A stretch of 18,112 nt of DNA from JBIQLO01 sp044464175 (GTDB lineage Bacteria; Planctomycetota; Phycisphaerae; Tepidisphaerales; Tepidisphaeraceae). Shown piece by piece: positions 6,001-11,878 of this stretch. Numbering within the stretch: the first letter of the stretch is position 1; each line of letters starts with the position of its first letter. The DNA is taken from the NCBI GenBank assembly GCA_044464175.1, contig JBIQLO010000068.1:1-18112 (forward strand), in the 5' to 3' direction. A model generated the notes under the pieces. The model saw nothing but the letters and a program-made list of their open reading frames with translations, was not told where the DNA came from and did no database searches. The position numbers and the translations under genes were made by a program.

Positions 6001-6243
6001 ATGATCAAGTTTCAGCCATATCGGGAAAGGATCTTTTTTTGTCTCTACGCGGGGGTCGCACTCGCAATGACCCTCATGCCATGGGCGTTCCTGATCCTGA
6101 GTGCCAAATCGCCGCTCCACTCCAGCAACGCTTCCTATATCAACGGCTTCGGCCTCGGTGTTGGATTCATGTTTTATCTTTTCGTCGGTCTCGGTCTTCT
6201 CGCCGGCCTTGTCGGACACGTCAAACGCCGGAAGAAACGATAA
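6001..6243 (+). CDS. Hypothetical two-helix membrane protein
   Basis: An 80-residue protein, not recognised. Hydrophobic segments lie at about 11-31 (IFFCLYAGVALAMTLMPWAFL) and 49-71 (GLGVGFMFYLFVGLGLLAGLV), and the protein ends in a strongly basic tail KRRKKR that should stay in the cytoplasm. ATG 6001 is chosen because it begins the helix-bearing region. ATG 5956 in the same frame would add 15 residues encoded partly by the palindromic repeat and seems less likely. No clear ribosome-binding site is visible for either. It converges with the oxidoreductase gene on the other strand, with a hairpin between them. Confidence 0.5.
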   Translation: MIKFQPYRERIFFCLYAGVALAMTLMPWAFLILSAKSPLHSSNASYINGFGLGVGFMFYLFVGLGLLAGLVGHVKRRKKR

Positions 6244-6258
6244 AACCAGTGAATCGCG

Positions 6259-6301
6259 TAGGGCTCGCTTCAGCGTAACCGGTCCGCTGAAGCGGACCCT
6301 A
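6259..6301. terminator. Imperfect 17-bp palindrome between convergent genes
   Basis: TAGGGCTCGCTTCAGCG (6259-6275), a 9-nt loop, and CGCTGAAGCGGACCCTA (6285-6301) pair at 15 of 17 positions. It sits between a plus-strand stop at 6243 and a minus-strand stop at 6307, the expected place for a bidirectional terminator. It resembles dispersed 'TAGGGTCCGCT' palindromes that I associate with planctomycete genomes. Confidence 0.6.
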
Positions 6302-6306
6302 CACAA

Positions 6307-7488
6307 TCAACACCGCTCAACACGGGCGTATTTTTCCATCGCCTCGGGCGGTGGGGGCGGCACGAGCATGGGGCCGTTGCCGTTGCGGATGGAATGGGCG
6401 GCCAGGCATCCGGCGGCCACGGCGTAGCGGGCCGCCAGGGGGGAGGTCTGCGTGCGGCCGCCATCGCGCAGATAGCGGAGAAATTCGTCGATGATCAGCG
6501 GATCGGCCCCGCCGTGGCTGCCGGCCGCCTCCTTGGGGAAGTGAAATTCCTGATCTCCCTGCGGCTTATACCCGCAGCGGTGGTTCCACAGCCGCACCAC
6601 GGTCGATTCCCCCGGCACGTCGCCGAAATTTTCGATCCGGCCCTCGGTGCCGATGATCGTGTAATTGCGCCAGGCATCGGGGGTGTAATGGCACTGCTCG
6701 TAGGAACACAAGACACCGTTATCCAGCTCCATCAGCATGAGGCTCAGGTCCTCCACATCGATCACCGGGTTCAGTTGCTTTTGCGACAGGGGCGGCCAAT
6801 TGTCCTTCGACCAGGTCGCATCGCCCCGTTCCTCGGGACTGTGGCGGTCGGTGATGGTGTTGTAGACGCTGAGGTTCCCCATCGCGGTGACGCGATGCGT
6901 GTATCCGCCGCACAGCCAGTGAAGAACGTCGATGTCGTGCGCGCCTTTTTGCAGGAGCAGGCTCGTGGAGCGCCTTTGCTCGGCATGCCAATCCTTGAAA
7001 TACGCATCGCCGCCATAGGCGACGAAGTGGCGGCACCATCCTGATTTCACCTGCCCGATCGCGCCGCCGTCGATGAGGTCCTTCATCTTCCGCACGACGG
7101 GAAAATGGCGCATGTTGTGCCCCAGATACAGCTTCACGCCCGCCTTGACCGCCGCCGAGAGGATGCGGTCGCACCCCTGGATCGTGATCGCCATCGGCTT
7201 TTCCAGATAGACACCCTTGCCCGCCGCGATGGCCGCCAGAGCGTGTTCCTCGTGGAGGTAATCCGGCGTGGTGATGAAGACGGCGTCAATATCCGGCCGG
7301 GCCAGCAGCTCACGGTAATCCTTCGTCACCAGCACGTCGGGGCCGTAGGTCTCCTGAAATTTGGCAAGCGGCTCATCCCGGACATCGGCCGCCGCGACCA
7401 GAAAGGAACCCTCCTCAGGCCGATGAGCCCGTCGCGCCAGCGCGCCTCGGCCGCCGGCGCCAATCACGCCCAGTCTCAGTTTTTGCAT
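6307..7488 (-). CDS. Gfo/Idh/MocA-family oxidoreductase
   Basis: A 393-residue NAD(P)-dependent dehydrogenase. The N-terminal Rossmann fold opens with LRLGVIGAGGRGA (residues 4-16). EKP at 96-98 holds the conserved catalytic-site lysine (Lys97), and GAHDIDVLHW (183-191) provides the His/Asp residues typical of the family. The C-terminal part (about 130-360) is the mixed alpha/beta substrate domain, and the length is normal. Substrates in this family are usually sugars, sugar acids or inositols, and this one cannot be assigned further. There is no Tat or Sec signal, unlike many planctomycete relatives, so it should be cytoplasmic. It is transcribed divergently from the D-2-hydroxyacid dehydrogenase, with a good promoter in the shared spacer. 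Confidence 0.9.
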   Translation of the reverse strand: MQKLRLGVIGAGGRGALARRAHRPEEGSFLVAAADVRDEPLAKFQETYGPDVLVTKDYRELLARPDIDAVFITTPDYLHEEHALAAIAAGKGVYLEKPMAITIQGCDRILSAAVKAGVKLYLGHNMRHFPVVRKMKDLIDGGAIGQVKSGWCRHFVAYGGDAYFKDWHAEQRRSTSLLLQKGAHDIDVLHWLCGGYTHRVTAMGNLSVYNTITDRHSPEERGDATWSKDNWPPLSQKQLNPVIDVEDLSLMLMELDNGVLCSYEQCHYTPDAWRNYTIIGTEGRIENFGDVPGESTVVRLWNHRCGYKPQGDQEFHFPKEAAGSHGGADPLIIDEFLRYLRDGGRTQTSPLAARYAVAAGCLAAHSIRNGNGPMLVPPPPPEAMEKYARVERC

Positions 7489-7548
7489 GGAAAATCCAGT
7501 TCGTTCGAGCCCGTCCCCCAGTCAACCCACGACATTCCCGCGGAATCC

Positions 7549-7577
7549 ACTATAAAACGCATGCCCCCGGGGGACAA
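7549..7577 (-). promoter_or_regulatory. Sigma70-like promoter for the Gfo/Idh/MocA gene
   Basis: On the minus strand: TTGTCC (7577-7572), exactly 17 nt, TATAGT (7554-7549). The spacer holds the palindrome CCCCCGGGGG. The predicted start is near 7542, giving a leader of about 54 nt. Confidence 0.5.
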
Positions 7578-7657
7578 GAAATCCGCTGTGCCCCCAATCC
7601 GCCTCAATTGTCAACGCGGGAATTCTCCGGGGAGAGCCGGTTGGCCAGGGCCGATCC

Positions 7658-7686
7658 TTGAAGTTAATCGAGGTTTCCACTACGCT
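7658..7686 (+). promoter_or_regulatory. Possible promoter for the 2-hydroxyacid dehydrogenase row
   Basis: TTGAAG at 7658-7663, a 17-nt spacer and TACGCT at 7681-7686, about 32 nt before the ATG at 7719. The -35 box is good and the -10 box is moderate. Confidence 0.35.
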
Positions 7687-7718
7687 CCCTCGAACGAATT
7701 TGTATCAAGAAACACTCC

Positions 7719-8684
7719 ATGAAAATCCTACTTTCCACCACCAGCTTCCAGGACACCCCCGGAAAACATCACGATATTCTCAAAGAGAGCGGCTTTGAGG
7801 TCGTCAAGGCCCGCGGGCCGCTCAATGAGCAGCAGATGCTCGATCTGATCCGCGACAACGGCGGATTCGACGGGCTGCTCAACGGGGATGACGCCCTGAC
7901 GGCCAAGGTGATCGACGCGCTGCTGCCGAAACTGAAAGTCATCGCCAAGTACGGCATCGGGCTGGATTCGATCGACGTCAAGTACGCCACCAGCAAGAAG
8001 CTGCCGGTGCTCTACACGCCCGGGGTCAACGAGACGACGGTGGCGGAGCAGACCATCGGGCTGATGATCGCGCTGGCCAAGCACTTTTATTTCCACATCC
8101 AGGCCGTCAAAAACGGGCAGTGGAAGCGCAAGACCGGGCATGAGCTGTTCGGCAAGACGATCGGGCTGGTGGGGCTGGGGCGGATCGGGCAGGAAGTGGT
8201 CAAGCGCGCCGTCGCCTTCGGCATGAAGCCGATCGCGTTCGGGCATTACTGGGATGAGAAATTCGCCACCGAGTACCGCATCGAGCGGATGGCCACGCTG
8301 GAGGAGTTGCTCAGGCAGTCGGATGTCGTCTCGCTGCACACGCACGTCACGCCGCAGTCGCGGGGTATGATCAACAGGAAGACGATCGAGCTGATGAAGC
8401 CCGAGGCCATGCTGATCAACACCGCCCGCGGGGCGCTGGTGAATGAGCAGGATGTGGCCGAGGCGTGCAAATCCGGACGGCTGTGGGGCTATGCCACGGA
8501 CGTGCTGGAGAAGGAGCCGATCCAGGCGCCCCATCCGTTCCAGGGCATTGAGAACATCATCGTCACGCCGCACATCGGCAGCCGGACCTTCGAAAGCGTC
8601 CAGCGCCAGGGGGTGCGGGCGGCGCTGAACATTGTGAACTTTTTGAAGGGGGACAAGGATTACGTGCAGGCGAATAAATTCTGA
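7719..8684 (+). CDS. D-isomer-specific 2-hydroxyacid dehydrogenase (phosphoglycerate dehydrogenase-like)
   Basis: A 321-residue NAD-dependent cytoplasmic enzyme. GLGRIG at 152-157 is the nucleotide-binding loop. The catalytic set is Arg237 in NTARG, Glu266 in DVLEKEP and His285 in TPHIGSRT. KYGIGLDSIDV (77-87) is typical of the SerA-like subgroup, but the C-terminal ACT regulatory domain of full-length SerA is missing, so serine synthesis is not certain. Glyoxylate, hydroxypyruvate or sugar-acid reduction is equally possible. It leads a co-directional row with an Ldh2-type dehydrogenase, an SDR and QueF. That context suggests sugar-acid interconversion for the first three. An unusual heptamer-repeat hairpin begins six bases after the stop. 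Confidence 0.88.
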   Translation: MKILLSTTSFQDTPGKHHDILKESGFEVVKARGPLNEQQMLDLIRDNGGFDGLLNGDDALTAKVIDALLPKLKVIAKYGIGLDSIDVKYATSKKLPVLYTPGVNETTVAEQTIGLMIALAKHFYFHIQAVKNGQWKRKTGHELFGKTIGLVGLGRIGQEVVKRAVAFGMKPIAFGHYWDEKFATEYRIERMATLEELLRQSDVVSLHTHVTPQSRGMINRKTIELMKPEAMLINTARGALVNEQDVAEACKSGRLWGYATDVLEKEPIQAPHPFQGIENIIVTPHIGSRTFESVQRQGVRAALNIVNFLKGDKDYVQANKF

Positions 8685-8690
8685 GGAGAA

Positions 8691-8766
8691 TTCGTGGTCC
8701 GTGGTCCGTTGTCCGTGGTCCGAGTTGTGACCTTCGGACCACGGATCGCGGACCACGGACCACGAA
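8691..8766. repeat. Heptamer-repeat hairpin C (GTGGTCC units)
   Basis: Left arm: TTC, then 7-nt units GTGGTCC at 8694, 8701 and 8715 and GTTGTCC at 8708. The loop is 8722-8735. Right arm: GGACCAC at 8736, 8750 and 8757 and GGATCGC at 8743, then GAA. The 31-nt arms pair at all but three positions, all in one unit pair. It fills the whole junction between two dehydrogenase genes and ends 3 nt before the next ATG. Confidence 0.88.
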
Positions 8767-8769
8767 CGC

Positions 8770-9861
8770 ATGACCAACTACATCATCCCAACCAACATCC
8801 ACAACGACCTCGTCGCCGCGGCTTATCAGCATCGCGGGTATACCGCCGACGAGGCGGCGGCCGCGGCGCGGTTCAGCGAATTGACCGCCCGCCACGGCAT
8901 CAAGACGCACAACGCCATCAAGGCGCTGCACCTGGATGAGTTGTTCGGCTCCAAGGCCGGCGGGTGCGTGCCGGGGGCGAAGATCGAAAAACTCCCGCCG
9001 CGCTACAAGGCGGTGCATCGCTGGAACGCCAACCGCAAGCTGGGGCAGGCGGTGGGGTTTGAGGCGATGGAACAGGCGATGAAGCTGGCCGATGAATACG
9101 GCGTCGGCGTCGTCGCGGTGGACAACGCGTTTCACTACCTCTGGGGCGGCGGGTACGTCATCGACGCGGCCGACAAGGGGTACATCGCCTACACCGCCTG
9201 CACGGCGGCGCTGGCCGAGGTTGTGCCGCACGGCGGCAAGTTCCCGACGCTGGGGACCAATCCGCATTCCTGGGCGTTCCCCACGAAAGCCGAGCTGGGC
9301 TTTTCCATCTGCATCGACTGGGCCACGAGCACCGTCGCCATGGGGCGCGTGCAGCAGTTCATCCGCGAGGGCAAGCAGTTGCCGCCGGGTGCGGGCGTGG
9401 ACAAGGAGGGCAATCCCACGACCGATCCGAACAAAGTGGCCGCGCTGCTACCCTTCGGCCAGCACAAGGGGTACGGCCTGTCGCTGATCGACGAACTGCT
9501 GGCGGCGTATATCGGCGGCTCACTGCCGACGCTGCGCAGCCGCTGGAACGTCGGGCCCAAGGAGGAGAAGCGCACGCCCAACTTCTTCTTCCAGTGCATC
9601 CGCCCCGAAGCGCTGGACTGCGAGGATTTCGCCGGCAACCGCAACCAGAAACAGAACGTCAAGGCCGTCCTGGACGACATCCTCGGCCACGGCAACGAAA
9701 AGGCGATTTTGCCGGGGCAGCTCGAGGCGCAGGGCGCTCAACTGACCGCAAAGCACGGGGGTCTGCTCTTTACGGCGGCCGAAGTGAAGGCGCTGGAGGA
9801 GATCGCCCAGGAGGCAAGCTTCAAGTTTGACACGGCGTCGTTCAAGACCGTCGAAGTGTGA
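8770..9861 (+). CDS. Malate/L-lactate dehydrogenase-family (Ldh2) oxidoreductase
   Basis: A 363-residue NAD(P)-dependent oxidoreductase of the Ldh2/MDH2 fold, a family that includes 2,3-diketo-L-gulonate reductase, ureidoglycolate dehydrogenase and sulfolactate dehydrogenase. Family marks are ARHGIKTHN (conserved His, about 40-48), AVDNAFHYLWGGGYVIDAA (about 117-135), PHGGKFPTLGTNPHSWAFP (about 155-173) and FGQHKGYGLSLIDELLAAYIGG (about 233-254). Length is normal. The exact substrate cannot be read from sequence, but neighbours point to a sugar-derived 2-hydroxy/2-keto acid. ATG 8770 has no Shine-Dalgarno sequence because hairpin C abuts it, so translation may depend on coupling or on that hairpin. 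Confidence 0.88.
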   Translation: MTNYIIPTNIHNDLVAAAYQHRGYTADEAAAAARFSELTARHGIKTHNAIKALHLDELFGSKAGGCVPGAKIEKLPPRYKAVHRWNANRKLGQAVGFEAMEQAMKLADEYGVGVVAVDNAFHYLWGGGYVIDAADKGYIAYTACTAALAEVVPHGGKFPTLGTNPHSWAFPTKAELGFSICIDWATSTVAMGRVQQFIREGKQLPPGAGVDKEGNPTTDPNKVAALLPFGQHKGYGLSLIDELLAAYIGGSLPTLRSRWNVGPKEEKRTPNFFFQCIRPEALDCEDFAGNRNQKQNVKAVLDDILGHGNEKAILPGQLEAQGAQLTAKHGGLLFTAAEVKALEEIAQEASFKFDTASFKTVEV

Positions 9862-9929
9862 AATTTGTGATTGGCTGTTTGTTGTTTGTATTTTGCAAAC
9901 AGCAAACAACCAATCCCAAAGAACAAATA
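9862..9929. repeat. Heptamer-repeat hairpin D (TGTTTGY units)
   Basis: Left units: AATTTGT 9862, GATTGGC 9869, TGTTTGT 9876 and 9883. Right units, read as complements from the outside in: TATTTGT (9923-9929), TCTTTGG (9916-9922), GATTGGT (9909-9915), TGTTTGC (9902-9908 and 9895-9901). The core 20-bp stem (9869-9888 with 9896-9915) has only two mismatches. The right arm has exactly one extra heptamer. It starts directly after the TGA stop of the Ldh2-type gene. Confidence 0.88.
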
Positions 9930-9941
9930 ACAGGGAATCCC

Positions 9942-10721
9942 ATGAGCTATTCAGGTTTGGACATCAGCGGAAAAGTCGTTCTCGTGACCGGGGGCACCAG
10001 CGGCATCGGGCGGGCGGTGGCGTTGGGGCTGGCGCAGGCCGGAGCGAAGGTGATGGCCGGCTCGACCAATCCGAAGAAGGTGGATGCCATCCGCGCCGAG
10101 CTGGGGGCGGGGCATGACGCCGTGCAGATCGACGTCTCGGATGAGGGGAGTGTCAAGTCGGCCGTCGCCGCGACGGTGAAAAAGTTCGGGCGGCTGGACG
10201 CGGTGGTGAACGCGGCGGGGATCATCGCCAAAAAGCCGTCGCTGGAGGTGTCGGCCGAGGAGTTTGAGAAGATCGTCCGGGTGAACCTGACGGGCAGCTT
10301 CCTCGTCGCCCGCGAGGCCGCCGCCGTGATGAAGGACCAGCCGGCCGATGCGCGCGGCCAGCGCGGCAGCATCGTCTTCATCGCCTCGCTCAACAGCTTT
10401 GTTTCGCTGTCGGAAGTGCTGGCGTACGCCTGCAGCAAGAGCGGCGTGCTGGGGCTGGTGCGGGGACTGGCCAACGAATGGGCCAAGCTGGGCATCCGCG
10501 TCAACGGCATCGCCCCCGGCGTGCTGCCGACGGACCTGAACCGGCCGCTGATCGAAGGAACGGCGCGCGGGCAGTGGCTCAAGGACCACACGCCGCTGGG
10601 TCGCTTCGGCGATGCCGAGGAGATCACCGGCGCGGCCATTTATCTCATCTCGCCTTCGGCCAGCTACACCAACGGGGAGACCATTGTCGTGGACGGTGGG
10701 TTTCTGGCGCGAGGGGTGTAA
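9942..10721 (+). CDS. Short-chain dehydrogenase/reductase (KduD/gluconate 5-dehydrogenase-like)
   Basis: A 259-residue classical SDR. TGGTSGIG at 16-23 binds the cofactor, NAAG at 90-93 is the structural motif, and the catalytic tetrad is Asn115, Ser149, Tyr162 and Lys166 in YACSK. The C-terminal GETIVVDGGF is the usual family ending. ATG 9942 is preferred to an upstream in-frame start at 9858, because the extra 28 residues would be encoded by hairpin D and AGGGA lies at a good distance before 9942. Overall similarity is to polyol or sugar-acid dehydrogenases such as KduD. Together with the kinase at 2434 this would fit uronate or deoxy-sugar-acid catabolism (inference). Confidence 0.88.
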   Translation: MSYSGLDISGKVVLVTGGTSGIGRAVALGLAQAGAKVMAGSTNPKKVDAIRAELGAGHDAVQIDVSDEGSVKSAVAATVKKFGRLDAVVNAAGIIAKKPSLEVSAEEFEKIVRVNLTGSFLVAREAAAVMKDQPADARGQRGSIVFIASLNSFVSLSEVLAYACSKSGVLGLVRGLANEWAKLGIRVNGIAPGVLPTDLNRPLIEGTARGQWLKDHTPLGRFGDAEEITGAAIYLISPSASYTNGETIVVDGGFLARGV

Positions 10722-10724
10722 GAG

Positions 10725-10806
10725 GAATTACGAATTACAAATTAAGAATGACGAGTGATGAACTGAGAAATAAAATTCATCATTCTTAATTCTTAATTCA
10801 TAGTTG
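10725..10806. repeat. Heptamer-repeat hairpin E (GAATTAM units, AT-rich)
   Basis: Left units: GAATTAC 10725 and 10732, AAATTAA 10739, GAATGAC 10746, GAGTGAT 10753, then GAA. The loop is about 10763-10775. Right arm: TTC, ATCATTC 10779, TTAATTC 10786 and 10793, ATAGTTG 10800. Five units face four, again in strict 7-nt phase. It lies between the SDR stop (10721) and the QueF ATG (10813) and is strikingly AT-rich for this region. Confidence 0.85.
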
Positions 10807-10812
10807 ACCACC

Positions 10813-11205
10813 ATGCCTCGCCACCTTGGGAAAAAATCGATTCTGACCGCCCGGCAGATTGCCCGGCCGCGGACGATTCTGGACACGTTCGCCAATCCCG
10901 CGCCTCAGCGGGATTATCAGATCGAGTTCACATTTCCGGAATTCACCAGCGTCTGCCCGGTGACAGGGCAGCCGGATTTCGCCACGATCACGATCCGGTA
11001 TGTGCCCGACCAGCTTTGCGTGGAGATGAAGAGCCTCAAGCTCTATTTCCTGGCCTACCGGAACAAGGGGATTTTTTACGAAGGGGTCGTCAATACGATT
11101 CTGGAGGACCTGACCGGAGCGCTTAAGCCGCGCCGGATGACGGTGGTGGGGGAGTTCGCGGTGCGCGGGGGGACCGGGGCGCGGGTGACGGCGGAATATC
11201 CGTGA
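10813..11205 (+). CDS. queF: NADPH-dependent 7-cyano-7-deazaguanine reductase (QueF)
   Basis: A 130-residue single-domain QueF, which reduces the nitrile preQ0 to preQ1 in queuosine synthesis for tRNA wobble position 34. FTSVCPVTGQPDFATI contains the nucleophile Cys48 and the acid Asp55. EMKSLKLYF at 71-79 is the QueF signature strand for NADPH binding, and FYEGVVN at 88-94 is the substrate-recognition segment with Glu90. The Bacillus enzyme has His where this one has Tyr89, a variant I believe occurs in other bacteria. ATG 10813 is chosen over TTG 10804, which lies in hairpin E. No Shine-Dalgarno sequence or preQ1 riboswitch is visible. Its pathway is unrelated to the dehydrogenases upstream. 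Confidence 0.95.
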   Translation: MPRHLGKKSILTARQIARPRTILDTFANPAPQRDYQIEFTFPEFTSVCPVTGQPDFATITIRYVPDQLCVEMKSLKLYFLAYRNKGIFYEGVVNTILEDLTGALKPRRMTVVGEFAVRGGTGARVTAEYP

Positions 11206-11257
11206 CAAATGCATTGTCATGGGTCCCTTGTCTGGGTTTACACCGGGGTTGCGGATC

Positions 11258-11857
11258 ATGGATCGGCGTACCTTCCAAATCCTCGTGATCTTTTCGCTGC
11301 TGCTGGGTGGATCCGGCGCCTGGGGCGCGGAAGCGTCATCGCCAAAGGCGGCAGCGCGAAATCTGCATCTGGCGATTGAGCGGGGGGATGCGGCGGCCGT
11401 GGAGCGGGCGCTGTATGCGGGGAAGGAGGCGGCGCTGGGGCGGTCGCTGGCGCGGCTGATGGTGACGGGTCGGCGGTTCCAGGTGGCGGCCCGCAAGCAG
11501 TTTGGAGCGACGGCCGAGACGCTGGCGGCGGACATGACGGCGGGGGATGAGCTTCAGCGCATTGATGAGGCGACGGTGAGCTTGAAGGGGGATCGGGCGG
11601 AGATGCATCTGAAGGGGGCGGGGCGGCCGATTGTCTTTGTGAAAATTGAGGGGGCGTGGCGGCTGGATGCGGCGGACTACGCCGGGGCGCGGCCGGATCG
11701 GGCCAAGGCGCAGGCGGCTTTGCTGGAGCGCGTGGCGGGGGTGGTGGAATCCATCACACGACGGATGGAGAAGGGGGAATGGGATTCGCCCCAGGGGGTG
11801 CGGCGGGCGATGGAGAAGGAGATGGCGGCGGCAATGGCCGAGGGGCGGGAGGAATGA
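11258..11857 (+). CDS. Secreted protein of unknown function
   Basis: A 199-residue protein with an N-terminal signal peptide: basic MDRRT, hydrophobic core FQILVIFSLLLGGS, and a likely cleavage after GAWGA near residue 24. The mature part starts with an alpha-helical stretch (AARNLHLAIERGDAAAVERAL), then strand-like segments around GDRAEMHLKGAGRPIVFVKIEGAWRLD, and ends in a highly charged helix rich in Glu, Arg and Met. The pattern loosely resembles small NTF2-like secreted proteins, but I would not assign it. ATG 11258 places the signal peptide at the very N-terminus; ATG 11219 in frame would add 13 residues. It converges with the metal ATPase gene 21 nt away. Confidence 0.6.
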   Translation: MDRRTFQILVIFSLLLGGSGAWGAEASSPKAAARNLHLAIERGDAAAVERALYAGKEAALGRSLARLMVTGRRFQVAARKQFGATAETLAADMTAGDELQRIDEATVSLKGDRAEMHLKGAGRPIVFVKIEGAWRLDAADYAGARPDRAKAQAALLERVAGVVESITRRMEKGEWDSPQGVRRAMEKEMAAAMAEGREE

Positions 11858-11878
11858 GGCACATAAGCGGGGGGCGGA

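Noticed and set aside
7728..8777. Minus-strand open frame opposite the 2-hydroxyacid dehydrogenase
   Set aside because: The plus strand encodes a complete catalytic set; the antisense product is His/Arg/Leu-rich with no recognisable domain.
9858..9941. Upstream in-frame start for the SDR giving 28 extra residues
   Set aside because: Those codons are hairpin D; family homology begins at ATG 9942, which has its own AGGGA ribosome-binding site.
8691..10806. CRISPR array
   Set aside because: Repeats are contiguous 7-nt units in inverted arms without spacers, and no cas genes are present.
10722..10812. preQ1 riboswitch before queF
   Set aside because: The spacer is fully explained by heptamer hairpin E; no preQ1 aptamer-like pseudoknot or ribosome-binding-site overlap could be seen.
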